Positions 36,950 to 46,285 of a DNA stretch of 64,000 nt are shown here, piece after piece. Origin of the DNA: Puniceibacterium confluentis (lineage in GTDB: Bacteria > Pseudomonadota > Alphaproteobacteria > Rhodobacterales > Rhodobacteraceae); assembly GCF_007923445.1 (NCBI RefSeq), contig NZ_VOJI01000003.1:62001-126000 (forward strand), in the 5' to 3' direction. The notes beneath the pieces were generated by a model. That model made no database searches and was not told the origin of the DNA. It was given only the letters and a program-made list of their open reading frames with translations. Both the position numbers and the translations under genes were made by a program. Each line of letters opens with the position of its first letter. Position 1 is the first letter of the stretch.

Positions 36950-38659
36950 ATGGCACGCCACCTCATCACCTCTGCGATTCCCTACATAAACGGGATCAAG
37001 CATCTCGGAAATCTCATCGGCTCGCAGCTTCCCGCCGACCTGTATGCCCGATACCTGCGGGCGCGCGGACACGAGGTGCTGTTTCTCTGCGCGACGGACG
37101 AGCATGGCACCCCGGCCGAACTGGCCGCCAGCAAGGCAGGCAAGCCGGTTGCGGAATACTGCGCCGAAATGCACACCGTGCAGGCCGACATCGCCAAGGG
37201 CTTCCGCCTCAGCTTTGACCATTTCGGCAGGTCCTCTTCGCCGCAGAACCATGTGCTGACGCAGCACTTTGCCGGAGTGCTGTATGATCGGGGCCTGATC
37301 CGCGAAGTCTCGGAGACCCAGATGTATTCGCCGACCGACGGGCGATACCTGCCGGACCGCTATATCGAGGGCACCTGCCCGAATTGCGGCTTTGACAGCG
37401 CCCGCGGCGATCAATGTGACAATTGCACCAAACAGCTGGACCCGGTGGATCTGATCAATCCGCACAGCACGATCTCGGGCGCCACCGATCTCGAGATGCG
37501 CGAAACCAAGCACCTGTATCTGTGCCAGTCGAAAATGAAGGACCAGATCGCCGCCTGGATCGACACCAAGGCGGACTGGCCCATCCTCACCACCTCGATC
37601 GCCCGAAAGTGGCTGACCGATGGCGACGGGTTGCAGGATCGCGGAATCACCCGTGATCTGGACTGGGGCGTGGCGGTGAAACGCGGAACCGAGGACTGGC
37701 CGGGCATGGAGGGCAAGGTGTTCTATGTCTGGTTCGATGCCCCGATCGAATACATCGCCTGCGCCCAGGAATGGGTCGATGCAGGCAACGGCACCGACTG
37801 GCAGCGCTGGTGGCGTACCGACAGTGGCGCCGCCGACGTGCGCTATACCCAGTTCATGGGCAAGGACAACGTGCCGTTCCACACCCTGTCCTTCCCGGTC
37901 ACGATACTCGGCAGTGAGGAGCCGTGGAAGCTTGCCGATTACATCAAGTCCTTCAACTATCTGAACTACGAAGGCGGCCAGTTTTCAACTTCGCGCGGGC
38001 GCGGCGTGTTCATGGATCAGGCGCTTGAAATCCTGCCGCCGGACTACTGGCGCTGGTGGTTGCTGTCGCATGCACCGGAAAGCTCGGATGCGGAATTCAC
38101 CTGGGAGAACTTCCAGTCCTCGGTGAACAAGGATCTGGCGGATGTGCTGGGCAACTTTGCCAGCCGGGTGACAAAGTTCTGCCGTTCGAAGTTCGGCGAG
38201 GCCGTCCCCGCGGGCGGCATCATGGGCGCACGCGAAGACCAGCTGATCGCTGACCTCGGCGCACGCCTGGCCGACTACCAGAGCCAGATGGATACGATCG
38301 AGGTGCGCAAGGCCGCGGCCGCGCTGCGCGCCCTCTGGGTGCTTGGCAACGAATACCTGCAGGAAGTGGCGCCCTGGACCACGATCAAGACCGATCCCGA
38401 ACAGGCGGCGATGCAGACACGTCTCGGGCTCAACCTGATCCGGCTCTACGCGGTTCTGTCGTCGCCCTTCATACCGGATGCCTCGGCCCAGCTGCTGGCG
38501 GACCTGAACGCCGACGACGCCGCATGGCCCGATGACATCGCAGCGGCTTTGAACGCATTGCCCGCGGGCCACGCCTTTACAGTCCCGGAGGTCACATTTC
38601 GCAAGATCACCGACGACGAGCGCGCGGCCTGGCAGGAACGGTTCTCCGGTCAGCGCTGA
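36950..38659 (+). CDS. metG: Methionyl-tRNA synthetase
   Basis: 569 aa. The class I HIGH element appears as KHLGN within [17 protein letters not shown], and the KMSKS-type loop as FSTSRGRG. A single zinc knuckle (CPNCG...CDNC) is in the connective insert. It charges tRNA-Met with methionine. The length and absence of a C-terminal EMAP domain suit this lineage. The ATG follows an AAAGAC stretch. Its 3' end overlaps the convergent sulfotransferase by 10 bases. Confidence 0.96.
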   Translation: MARHLITSAIPYINGIKHLGNLIGSQLPADLYARYLRARGHEVLFLCATDEHGTPAELAASKAGKPVAEYCAEMHTVQADIAKGFRLSFDHFGRSSSPQNHVLTQHFAGVLYDRGLIREVSETQMYSPTDGRYLPDRYIEGTCPNCGFDSARGDQCDNCTKQLDPVDLINPHSTISGATDLEMRETKHLYLCQSKMKDQIAAWIDTKADWPILTTSIARKWLTDGDGLQDRGITRDLDWGVAVKRGTEDWPGMEGKVFYVWFDAPIEYIACAQEWVDAGNGTDWQRWWRTDSGAADVRYTQFMGKDNVPFHTLSFPVTILGSEEPWKLADYIKSFNYLNYEGGQFSTSRGRGVFMDQALEILPPDYWRWWLLSHAPESSDAEFTWENFQSSVNKDLADVLGNFASRVTKFCRSKFGEAVPAGGIMGAREDQLIADLGARLADYQSQMDTIEVRKAAAALRALWVLGNEYLQEVAPWTTIKTDPEQAAMQTRLGLNLIRLYAVLSSPFIPDASAQLLADLNADDAAWPDDIAAALNALPAGHAFTVPEVTFRKITDDERAAWQERFSGQR

Positions 38660-39504
38660 AGGCCGGAAAACAGCCGCCCGGCCGTGTCGCCGGACGCGAC
38701 GCGGCCCAGGTCCACTGCGTACAGACGTTCGGCAATCACCCGTGTCTGTGCGGCGCGTTCCAGCGCGGATTTGGGAAAGGTCTCTCCCTGTCCGGTCAGC
38801 CAGGTGTCTTCCACCGGCGCGGGTCCGGCGTGCGGCGCGTCCCCGGTATAATGCCGGTGCCGCATGGCTTGCAGCCCCGGCAGATCGTCCACCGGGCTTG
38901 GCGTCAGGCCAAGTTCGTCCTCGACAGCGCGCAGCCCTGCACCCAGGGGCATGTCATCCAGGTTCAGTGTGATCACCCTGTCAAACGGCATGTCCCACAG
39001 CGGGTGAAACTGCGCGCAGATGTGCATGTCCAGCCCCGAAGGTGTGCACAGGTCGTGCTGCTCAAGCACGCAGCCCACTTCCGTCAGCGATGCACCGCTG
39101 ACCGAGGTGTCCCGCCCCAGCGCCGGGTCCAGCACGTCCTGCAACAGGTTGTGCCGCATCACGTGGCGAAAACTGGACACCAGCCGCCGGTGCGGTGCAC
39201 GCGTCACCCGCAGCAGCGTGTACCCCCGCCCCCGGCTGTCGCGCAGCGCCGACGCCGCACGGCGATAGGACAGCGAGCGGTAATACACCTGGCCGCGGAA
39301 TGTATGCGGCCAGTCGCCGTAATACAGCGCCGCCGGAAGCAGGTTCTGATGGTGCAGAAACCACATCAGCACATGGGTACAGGCCGTTTTAGGCGACCAC
39401 GAGACCACAAGTGGACGGTCGGCAAAGACAAGCGGCCGCGCCCCCTGGAACAATGGACCCGTGCCGCCTTTGACCGGGATAAGCGGTCGTGTCTGTTCAG
39501 TCAT
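38650..39504 (-). CDS. Sulfotransferase family protein
   Basis: 284 aa. The 5'-phosphosulfate loop is [10 protein letters not shown] near residue 39, and the 3'-phosphate element is [15 protein letters not shown] near 105. These match carbohydrate-type sulfotransferases that use PAPS. The likely acceptor is a surface polysaccharide or glycan, but that is an inference. The start is ATG 39504; two earlier in-frame codons are less well placed. Its end overlaps metG, so both share a convergent terminator zone. Confidence 0.72.
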   Translation of the reverse strand: MTEQTRPLIPVKGGTGPLFQGARPLVFADRPLVVSWSPKTACTHVLMWFLHHQNLLPAALYYGDWPHTFRGQVYYRSLSYRRAASALRDSRGRGYTLLRVTRAPHRRLVSSFRHVMRHNLLQDVLDPALGRDTSVSGASLTEVGCVLEQHDLCTPSGLDMHICAQFHPLWDMPFDRVITLNLDDMPLGAGLRAVEDELGLTPSPVDDLPGLQAMRHRHYTGDAPHAGPAPVEDTWLTGQGETFPKSALERAAQTRVIAERLYAVDLGRVASGDTAGRLFSGLQR

Positions 39505-39668
39505 GGCGCCCGGCTCCAGTTGTCCCATGCCTCATATACGAACACGGGGGCACCCACATACGCAAAATGCCGGTCCCCCGAGGGCCCGGCATTTTCCGTC
39601 ATATCGGCCTGGCCGCAGTCTATTCAACCGGGTCAGGCCCGGTCAATCGCGGGCCGACGGCGGCGTGA

Positions 39669-40097
39669 TCAGGCGATCTCGACCAGTTCGATGGCAAAGG
39701 TCAGATCCTTGCCCGCCAGCGGGTGATTGGCGTCCAGCGTCACTTCCGCCTCGGTCACCTCAACAATCGTCACCGGCATCACCTGCCCGGTGGGCGTCTG
39801 AACCTGCAGCTGTGTTCCCAGCTCGAGCGGGATTTCCGCCGGAATCTCGGTACGCGGCACGGCCTGACGCGCCTCGGGGTTGGGCTGGCCATAGGCTTCG
39901 TCAGCAACGATGGCGACGGTCTTCTTGTCACCGACATTCATGCCCGGCATGGCCTTGTCCAGACCCGGGATGATCTGTCCCGATCCGACGGTGAATTCCA
40001 GCGGGTCGCGGCCCGCGGAACTGTCAAAGGTTGTGCCGTCGTCCAGCGTTCCGGTGTAGTGAATACGCACGGTGTCACCCGTTTTGACCTCGGTCAT
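39669..40097 (-). CDS. FKBP-type peptidyl-prolyl isomerase (SlyD-like)
   Basis: 142 aa. The FKBP core (IHYTGTLDDGTTFDSS, GSGQIIPGLDKAMPGM) is interrupted by the insert-in-flap domain (YGQPNPEARQAVPRTEIP) seen in SlyD-type chaperone-isomerases, and ends NHPLAGKDLTFAIELVEI. The His-rich metal tail of E. coli SlyD is absent. AGGAAA precedes the ATG. It is cytoplasmic, with no signal peptide. Confidence 0.92.
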   Translation of the reverse strand: MTEVKTGDTVRIHYTGTLDDGTTFDSSAGRDPLEFTVGSGQIIPGLDKAMPGMNVGDKKTVAIVADEAYGQPNPEARQAVPRTEIPAEIPLELGTQLQVQTPTGQVMPVTIVEVTEAEVTLDANHPLAGKDLTFAIELVEIA

Positions 40098-40363
40098 AAG
40101 AATTTCCTGTCTGATCTGGGAAGGTTGCTTTGCGAGGCCGCGTCCTGCGCGGGTGCTCATGCTCAGCGCTCAAGGTAAGGTCCGGACGGCGGAATTGCAA
40201 ACAAAGACCCGCAGAACAGTCGAAAACGGCGCCAAACTGGCGGGTTTCCCACCATCCCGTCCACTCGGAATGTCCAGATTTGTGGTTTTTGACCGGTTTG
40301 ATTTCACCCTTTCCCCGACGGCTTTGGCGTGACAATCTGCCGCCAGCACAAACCGGAGGATCC

Positions 40364-41047
40364 ATGGCCATCAACACCTGCATCTTTGACGCCTATGGAA
40401 CTTTGTTCGATGTGGCATCCGCGGCACGCACCGCCGCGAGCGAGCCGGGCCGGGATGCTCTGGCAGAATGCTGGAAGGAGCTGGCAGAAGACTGGCGCCT
40501 CAAGCAGCTGCAATACACCTGGCTGCGCGCCATCACCAATGAACACGCCCCGTTCTGGGAAGTAACCTGCGACGGGCTCGACTGGGCGCTTGAACGCCGG
40601 GGACTGAACGGCGATCCGGAGCTGCGTGAACGGCTTCTGGCGCTTTACTGGGAACTGCGCGCCTACCCCGAAGTGCCGAAAATGCTTGCCACCTTGAAGG
40701 CGCGCGGGCTGAACTGCGCGATCCTGTCGAATGGCAATCCGGACATGCTGGAGGGCGCCGTCGACAGCGCCGGCATAGGCACGTACCTTGACGCCGTTCT
40801 TTCGGTTGAAACGGTCGGCATCTTCAAACCGTCATCCAGGGTCTACGATCTGGTGGGCGGGCATTTTGGCTGCGCCCGCGACGAGGTGCTGTTCGTGTCG
40901 TCCAATGGCTGGGACATTGCCGGCGCCTCCGGCTATGGCTTTCCCACAGCCTGGGTCAACCGCGCGGGTGATCCGGTCGACCGGCTGCCACACCGTCCGA
41001 AACACATCCTGACCGACCTCACAACAGTTCCGGACCTCGCCAGCTGA
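40364..41047 (+). CDS. (S)-2-haloacid dehalogenase, type II
   Basis: 227 aa. The L-DEX signature set is complete: FDAYGTLFDV with nucleophile Asp10, an Arg-containing cap, AILSNGNPDML, the FKPSSRVY lysine and FVSSNGWDIAGASGYGF. It hydrolyses short L-2-haloacids to 2-hydroxyacids. CGGAGGATCC precedes the ATG. Its stop overlaps the start of the next hydrolase (TGATG), so the two are co-translated. Confidence 0.9.
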   Translation: MAINTCIFDAYGTLFDVASAARTAASEPGRDALAECWKELAEDWRLKQLQYTWLRAITNEHAPFWEVTCDGLDWALERRGLNGDPELRERLLALYWELRAYPEVPKMLATLKARGLNCAILSNGNPDMLEGAVDSAGIGTYLDAVLSVETVGIFKPSSRVYDLVGGHFGCARDEVLFVSSNGWDIAGASGYGFPTAWVNRAGDPVDRLPHRPKHILTDLTTVPDLAS

Positions 41048-41871
41048 TGCCAACGTTCATCACCTCTGACCAAGTGACGCTCAATTTTTCGGATGACGGC
41101 ACCGGGCCCGCAGTGCTCTGTCTGGCCGGGCTGACCCGCGACCTGCATGATTTTGACCATGTCGCGCCGCATCTGACCGGGGTCCGCCTGATCCGCCTGG
41201 ACTACCGGGGCCGCGGCCTTTCGGAATGGGCGGACCCCGAGACCTACACAATCCCCACCGAAGGCCGCGATGCACTAGAATTGCTCGACCACCTCGGGGT
41301 CGAAAAGGCCGCCGTCCTCGGCACTTCGCGCGGCGGGTTGATTGCCATGGTTCTCGCCGCCACGGCCAGACATCGCCTGCTCGGGGTCGCGCTCAACGAC
41401 ATCGGCCCCGAAATCGCGCAGAGCGGGCTGGATTTCATAAAGGGCTACCTTGGCCGCAATCCGCCGTGGAAGTCCTGGGACGAGGCCGCCGCAGCCCGCG
41501 CGCGGGCCGACGACGGCTTTGACAACGTGCCTCTGAGCCGCTGGCAACACGAGGCCGAGACCCTGTACCGCGAGACGCCGGACGGCCTTGTCATTCGCTA
41601 CGATCCCCGGCTGCGCGACAGCGTGCTGGCCAGCGGAGCCCAGCCGGCGGCTGATCTCTGGCCGCTCTTCGACGCTCTTGACGGCCTGCCGCTCTGTACC
41701 CTGCGCGGGGCGAATTCCAACCTGCTCACGGCCCGGACCTTTGCCGAGATGCAACGGCGCAGACCTGACATGATCGCCGCCGAAATCCCGGATCGCGGAC
41801 ACATTCCCTTCCTGGACGAACCCGAATCCCTCAGGGCGCTTGCCGACTGGCTGGATTGGCTGAAGCGCTGA
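41047..41871 (+). CDS. Alpha/beta-fold hydrolase
   Basis: 274 aa. The nucleophile elbow is GTSRGG near residue 96, with an oxyanion motif LAGLTRD near 27 and the C-terminal His in DRGHIPFLDEPE. The sequence is close to esterase or lactonase groups, but the substrate is unknown. It is coupled to the dehalogenase upstream (TGATG) and precedes the dehydratase gene by 93 bases. Confidence 0.85.
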   Translation: MPTFITSDQVTLNFSDDGTGPAVLCLAGLTRDLHDFDHVAPHLTGVRLIRLDYRGRGLSEWADPETYTIPTEGRDALELLDHLGVEKAAVLGTSRGGLIAMVLAATARHRLLGVALNDIGPEIAQSGLDFIKGYLGRNPPWKSWDEAAAARARADDGFDNVPLSRWQHEAETLYRETPDGLVIRYDPRLRDSVLASGAQPAADLWPLFDALDGLPLCTLRGANSNLLTARTFAEMQRRRPDMIAAEIPDRGHIPFLDEPESLRALADWLDWLKR

Positions 41872-41964
41872 CCATGCTCCGGCACCTGGACCGGTTCCGG
41901 TGTTTCCACCCCCGATTCTTCTGCTCCACGTCCGCGTCTCACGTCCTCACAACAGGCTCTCAGC

Positions 41965-42939
41965 ATGAACATTGACATGATCGACGCCGCAGCACTGCGC
42001 CTTTGTGGCCACGCCCGCCGCACGCCACTGCTGTCTTCGCCATTCCTGGACGCGATCGCGGGCCGACGGGTCTATGTCAAAGCCGAATGCCTGCAACACA
42101 CCGGCAGCTTCAAGTTCCGCGGCGGCTGGTCAGCGGTTTCGGCCCTGTCCCCCGAGGTGCGGGCTCGCGGGGTCATCGCCTTCTCCTCGGGCAACCACGC
42201 GCAGGGCGTGGCGCTGGCGGCAAAGGAGCACGGAATTCCGGTTGTGATTGTCATGCCCTCCGACGCCCCGCAGATGAAAATCGACAACACCCGCGCGTTT
42301 GGCGCCGAGGTTGTCCTCTATGACCGCGCGACCGAGGATCGCGACGCCATCGGTGCCCGCCTGGCTGCGGATCGCGCAATGACCCTGATCAAACCCTATG
42401 ACGAGCCGCAAGTGATTGCGGGCCAGGGCACCATCGGCCTTGAAATCGCCGAAGATGCGCAGGCGTTGGGCGTCAGCCAGGCAGATGTTCTCGTCTGTTG
42501 CGGCGGCGGTGGCCTGACATCGGGCATCGCCCTCGCACTCGAGACCCGGGCGCCGGGGCTGCGGGTGCGCCCCGTGGAACCCGAAGGGTTCGATGATGTG
42601 GCCCGGTCACTGAGGTCCGGCAGGATCGAGCGCAACGCGCGCAGTTCCGGCAGCCTGTGTGACGCCATCATCACACCGCAGGCGGGCGACCTCACCTTTC
42701 CGATCCTGAAGCGGCTTTGCGGCCCCGGCCTCGTGGTCAGCGAGGACGAAGCGCTGCACGCCATGTCGCAGGCATTTTCCCGGCTCAAGATCGTCGCTGA
42801 ACCGGGCGGCGCCGTCGCACTTGCCGCGGCACTCTTCCGCCCGGACGATGTCCAGGGCGACGCCGTGATCGTCACCATTTCCGGTGGCAATGTCGATGCC
42901 GCGGTCTTTGCCCGGGCGCTGCGATCGTTTCCGGCGTGA
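41965..42939 (+). CDS. PLP-dependent threonine/serine dehydratase
   Basis: 324 aa fold-type II PLP enzyme. The Schiff-base lysine is in TGSFKFRGG near residue 51, the SSGNHAQG substrate loop near 74-81 and the phosphate-binding CGGGGLTSG near 175. It lacks the C-terminal ACT domain of biosynthetic IlvA, so it is more like catabolic dehydratases, serine racemase or hydroxyaspartate dehydratase. Final assignment needs substrate data. Confidence 0.88.
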   Translation: MNIDMIDAAALRLCGHARRTPLLSSPFLDAIAGRRVYVKAECLQHTGSFKFRGGWSAVSALSPEVRARGVIAFSSGNHAQGVALAAKEHGIPVVIVMPSDAPQMKIDNTRAFGAEVVLYDRATEDRDAIGARLAADRAMTLIKPYDEPQVIAGQGTIGLEIAEDAQALGVSQADVLVCCGGGGLTSGIALALETRAPGLRVRPVEPEGFDDVARSLRSGRIERNARSSGSLCDAIITPQAGDLTFPILKRLCGPGLVVSEDEALHAMSQAFSRLKIVAEPGGAVALAAALFRPDDVQGDAVIVTISGGNVDAAVFARALRSFPA

Positions 42940-42960
42940 TCCCGGTGCAGCCGCTGCGAC

Positions 42961-43007
42961 CAAGAGTTTTCCGAAAAACTCTTGGCAAAACTTTTTAAAA
43001 GTTTTGC
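42961..43007. repeat. Two adjacent perfect hairpins
   Basis: CAAGAGTTTT (42961-42970) pairs with AAAACTCTTG (42975-42984) around CCGA. Immediately after, GCAAAACTTTT (42985-42995) pairs with AAAAGTTTTGC (42997-43007) around a single T. They sit between the dehydratase stop and the pcaD start. The perfect arms suggest a terminator for the first operon or a dispersed palindromic repeat. Confidence 0.7.
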
Positions 43008-43062
43008 GCCCGCCCGAACCGGGCTAGAAGCGGGAAATGCTGCCGCCAAGGAGATACAAAAC

Positions 43063-43857
43063 ATGCATATCGCTCGTCTCGACGGAATCTGTCTGAACTA
43101 TCGGATCGACGGCGACCCTTCCGGGGCGCCGGTGGTGTTTTCCAACTCTCTGGGCACCGACCTGCGCCTCTGGGACAAGGTCATCCCGCTGCTGCCGCAG
43201 GGATTAAAGTTCATCCGTTATGACAAACGCGGGCACGGTCTGTCAGACTCCCCCGCCGCGCCTTATGGCATGGGCACGCTGGTGTCGGATGCGGAAAAGC
43301 TCATGGAATTCCTCGGTGTACAGAATGCAGTTTTTGTCGGTCTCTCGATCGGTGGCATGATCGCTCAGGGCCTCGCCGCCAAACGTCTCGATCTCATCCG
43401 CGCTCTGGTGCTGTCGAATACCGGGGCCAAGATCGGCACCCGTGAGATGTGGCAGGAACGCATTGACGGCGTCCGCGCCGGAGGTATCGAAGCCCTCGCC
43501 GATGCGACCATGCAGCGTTGGTTTTCCGCGGCGTTCCGTGCAACCGACGAATTCACGGCCTGGCGCAATATGCTCGTCCGTCAGCCATCCGAGGGATATC
43601 TGGGCTGCTGCGCCGCAATCGCGGGGACCGACTTTATTGCCACCACCTCGGGTTTGCGCCTTCCCACCCTTGGCATCGCCGGATCCGAAGACGGATCCAC
43701 CCCTCCGGACATGGTACGGGAAACCATCGAACTGATACCCGGTTCTGAATTTGCCCTGATCCGTGACGCCGGACATTTGCCCTGTGTGGAAAAACCCGAA
43801 GAATATGCACGCATCCTGTCGGATTTCCTCACCCGTCAGGGCCATCCCGCGTCCTGA
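43063..43857 (+). CDS. pcaD: 3-oxoadipate enol-lactonase (PcaD)
   Basis: 264 aa alpha/beta hydrolase. The nucleophile elbow GLSIGGM is near residue 93, SNSLGTDLRLWDKV near 27 is strongly PcaD-like, and DAGHLPCVEKPEEYA carries the catalytic His. It opens beta-ketoadipate enol-lactone in protocatechuate degradation. AAGGAGATACAAAAC leads into the ATG. It follows the twin hairpins at 42961-43007, so it probably has its own promoter. No other pca gene is next to it. Confidence 0.88.
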   Translation: MHIARLDGICLNYRIDGDPSGAPVVFSNSLGTDLRLWDKVIPLLPQGLKFIRYDKRGHGLSDSPAAPYGMGTLVSDAEKLMEFLGVQNAVFVGLSIGGMIAQGLAAKRLDLIRALVLSNTGAKIGTREMWQERIDGVRAGGIEALADATMQRWFSAAFRATDEFTAWRNMLVRQPSEGYLGCCAAIAGTDFIATTSGLRLPTLGIAGSEDGSTPPDMVRETIELIPGSEFALIRDAGHLPCVEKPEEYARILSDFLTRQGHPAS

Positions 43858-43877
43858 ATCAGAAGTGATCGTACTGT

Positions 43878-44609
43878 ATGGCCGAATTTCTTCTGATCCA
43901 CGGGTCCTGTCACGGTGCATGGAGCTGGCGGTACCTCACACGGGAACTGGCGTCACTGGGTCACACCGTGCGCGCCCTGGACCTTCCCGGTCATGGACAG
44001 GACAGAACACCGATCAGTGAGATCAGCCTCGATTGCTATGCAGAAGCGATCCTTGACGCGATGCACGGTCCGACAATCGTCGTTGGCCACTCGATGGCAG
44101 GTTATCCGATCAGTCGGGCCGCCGATCTTGCCCCCCTGCACTTCCGGCGTCTGGTCTATCTGTGCGCCTACGTCCCCTGGACCGATCACAGTCTGGTCGA
44201 GATGCGCCTTCGGGCTCCGCGCCAGCCGATCATGAAGGCAATCCGCAAATCCGGTGACGGAAAAAGCTTTTCGATTTTGCCGGAACATGCCCGCGAGATC
44301 TTTTATCACGATTGCGACGACAGGGACGTCGCCTATGCACTGCAACATCTGTGCCCTGAGCCGACATTGCCGCAGGCGACGCGCGTGACCCTGGGCCCTG
44401 CCTACGCCACGGTGGCCCGAAGCTATATCCTCTGCGAACAGGACAGCGCGATCCCCACTGAATTCCAGCACACCATGAGCCAAGACTTTGCCCCACAGGA
44501 TGTCATTCGGCTGGCCACCTCGCACTCTCCCTTCTTTTCGGCCCCGGCGGAACTGGCGCATCATTTGCACCGGATTGCCCAGAGCCCCGGCACGCCTTCC
44601 AGCAGGTGA
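43878..44609 (+). CDS. Alpha/beta hydrolase (EstA/hydroxynitrile-lyase-like)
   Basis: 243 aa. The N-terminal LIHGSCHGAWSW oxyanion stretch, GHSMAGYP nucleophile elbow (Ser near 73) and late His in TSHSPFFSAPAEL match the small plant-like esterase group (salicylate esterase, hydroxynitrile lyase, EstC). The gene starts 20 bases after pcaD and may share its message. The real substrate is unknown. Confidence 0.82.
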   Translation: MAEFLLIHGSCHGAWSWRYLTRELASLGHTVRALDLPGHGQDRTPISEISLDCYAEAILDAMHGPTIVVGHSMAGYPISRAADLAPLHFRRLVYLCAYVPWTDHSLVEMRLRAPRQPIMKAIRKSGDGKSFSILPEHAREIFYHDCDDRDVAYALQHLCPEPTLPQATRVTLGPAYATVARSYILCEQDSAIPTEFQHTMSQDFAPQDVIRLATSHSPFFSAPAELAHHLHRIAQSPGTPSSR

Positions 44610-44738
44610 CCGGCCAGGGCAGAGGGTTCCGTCCGAACCGGTTCGGCTGGATGCGCAAGTTGCCCGACACCCGGCACGGATAAACCGTTTGATTGCCCTT
44701 GACTGCCGGGCCGCGCCATTCTATCCGAAGCGCTGTGT

Positions 44739-44814
44739 AGGGGTATAGCTCAGTTGGTAGAGCGACGGTCTCCAAAACCGTAGGTCCTGGGTTCGAGTCC
44801 CCGTGCCCCTGCCA
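44739..44814 (+). tRNA. tRNA-Trp (anticodon CCA)
   Basis: A complete 76-nt cloverleaf including CCA. The acceptor stem AGGGGTA pairs with TGCCCCT, the D-arm includes GCTCAGTTGGTAGAGC, the anticodon arm ACGGT-CTCCAAA-ACCGT carries CCA, and the T-arm contains GGTTCGAGTCC. The discriminator base is G. Confidence 0.97.
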
Positions 44815-44817
44815 TTG

Positions 44818-45107
44818 AAATCATCGCATAAATTGACTTCACGCTGCGACCGACCCGGACGCGTTGGGGACGCCGTTCGGAAGTTCCGGTTTGGCTGTGC
44901 GCCGCGCGCGCCTGGCGCGCGCTGATTCTGCCAGCGGTGCATCGCGGCTGGGACCGTGGCGTCGAGGATCGCGGCCAGGTCATTAGGCCGTGCCCGGTGG
45001 GGGTTGCGATCTCCGCGTCGCGGCACCCCGCATCGGCCAGGCGGGTCAGGACGGCGCCGCGCCGCAATTTTGCCAGATTCCGCGGCTATCAAGTGATCAA
45101 TCCGAAA
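44818..45107 (-). pseudogene. Remnant of a tyrosine-recombinase (integrase) C-terminus
   Basis: On the minus strand, just past tRNA-Trp, a frame reads LTRLADAGCRDAEIATPTGH (45049 to 44990). This resembles the helix before the catalytic H-x-x-R box and the TGH motif of phage-type integrases. Immediately after TGH the similarity jumps to the next frame (RPNDLAAILDATVPAAMHRW), which resembles the following helix. This suggests a frameshift. No start, N-terminus or full catalytic set remains. Fragments beside a tRNA 3' end are typical scars of integrated elements. The stretch up to 45143 also includes the promoter region of the next gene. Identification is by motif memory only. Confidence 0.5.
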
Positions 45108-45143
45108 CGGGTGGGGCCGCCGCGACCAATTCAGGAGCATTCC

Positions 45144-45605
45144 ATGCTGCGCAAAACTGCTTTTCTTTCCGCCTTGGCCGCTTTGGGCCTGGCAGGATCC
45201 CTGCAAGCTGAAGAACATTATGTGCTGTTGCTGGGCCAGGGCTATTTCCCCGACGTGGTCCACCCAGCGGTTGGCGACACCATCCGCTTTGTAAACATCA
45301 CCGATATCCCGATGGCCGCGATCGCCGAAGACGGCAGCTGGTCCACAGGTGAACTGCCTGAAAACGGCGAGTTCATTCTTGCCGTGACCGATGGCATGAC
45401 TCAAAACTACGTCAGTGCGCTGCCGGAGCCCGAAGCGCCCGCGACGGAGACCACGTCTGCTGAGCCGGTTACCGATCCGGCCGCACCACCTGCGCCCGAG
45501 CCGATCATCGCCGCCGGCGTCATCGACTATGTCAACCCGGCCCCGGTCGAGTTGAACTCCAGTGGCAAGCCGCTCATGCAGGCGGACGCCGCCTACGACA
45601 GCTGA
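45144..45605 (+). CDS. Exported cupredoxin-like protein of unknown function
   Basis: 153 aa. A signal peptide (cut near AlaGlu, LQAEEH) is followed by a short beta domain: YVLLLGQGYFPDVVHPAVGD, then TIRFVNITDIPM, like a plastocyanin-type fold. A Pro/Ala/Glu-rich linker follows and a short tail (GKPLMQADAAYDS). I do not see the copper-ligand Cys-His-Met group, so metal binding is doubtful. AGGAG lies before the ATG. Confidence 0.7.
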   Translation: MLRKTAFLSALAALGLAGSLQAEEHYVLLLGQGYFPDVVHPAVGDTIRFVNITDIPMAAIAEDGSWSTGELPENGEFILAVTDGMTQNYVSALPEPEAPATETTSAEPVTDPAAPPAPEPIIAAGVIDYVNPAPVELNSSGKPLMQADAAYDS

Positions 45606-45615
45606 TACGCCCGTC

Positions 45616-46281
45616 CTAGGTACCCAGAGGCTCCGACAGTTCGGGGCCACTGGCCCGGTTCGAATTGACCGCCGTGCCGACGCGATAGAAATCCAGCGCC
45701 GTTTCGGGCGCTGGCACCATCAGTGCCGCGGCCCCCTTGCCCGTCTCGCCGAGCCACAAAGACCAGTCATCGGGCGCAAGGATCACCGGCATCCGGTGAT
45801 GTATCCGTGACATACTGGAATTCGCAGCGGTGGTGACGATGGCACAGGTGCGCAACATCTGATCGTCGCGTTCCCAGTCCTGCCAAACCCCTGCAAAGGC
45901 AAGCACCTCACCTCGGGCCGGGTGAATGTACCACGGCAGCCGGTTGTCGGCGCTGTCCCTGGTCCATTCGTAAAAGCCGCTGGCCGGTATCAGGCAGCGC
46001 CGCGCGCGGCAGGCGGCCTTGAAAGCTGGTTTGTCGGCAAGCGTCTCGCCCCGCGCATTGATCAACAGCGGCCCGCCGTTCACCGTCTTGTACCAGTGCG
46101 GCAGAAACCCCCAGCGCATTGCCCCGAGCCGACGCTGCCCGTCCGCGTTCCAGACAACATGCACGTCATTGGTCGGGCAGACGTTGTAGTTCGGCACCTC
46201 GGGCAGCGCATTGGCGGGCGCGGCGGCGAACAGCTGCGCCATGGCGTCCGGCGGCAGGGTGATCGCAAACCGCCCGCACAT
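45616..46281 (-). CDS. SRAP-family abasic-site DNA-crosslinking protein (YedK/HMCES-like)
   Basis: 221 aa. Cys2 after the initiator Met (MCGRFA) is the residue that forms the thiazolidine crosslink with abasic sites. An Asn in NYNVCPT, Glu in ASGFYEW and His in SRIHHRMPVIL complete the family active site. The protein shields abasic sites in single-stranded DNA. It follows the methyltransferase gene by 4 bases and is probably co-transcribed. No SOS box was seen nearby. Confidence 0.93.
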   Translation of the reverse strand: MCGRFAITLPPDAMAQLFAAAPANALPEVPNYNVCPTNDVHVVWNADGQRRLGAMRWGFLPHWYKTVNGGPLLINARGETLADKPAFKAACRARRCLIPASGFYEWTRDSADNRLPWYIHPARGEVLAFAGVWQDWERDDQMLRTCAIVTTAANSSMSRIHHRMPVILAPDDWSLWLGETGKGAAALMVPAPETALDFYRVGTAVNSNRASGPELSEPLGT

Positions 46282-46285
46282 CGCG

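Noticed and set aside
44721-45650. Long minus-strand frame ending in a GTGTRTQDLRFWRPSLYQ-type phrase
   Set aside because: The phrase is the antisense translation of the tRNA-Trp gene, a well-known false protein. The rest overlaps the exported protein gene on the other strand and the integrase scar.
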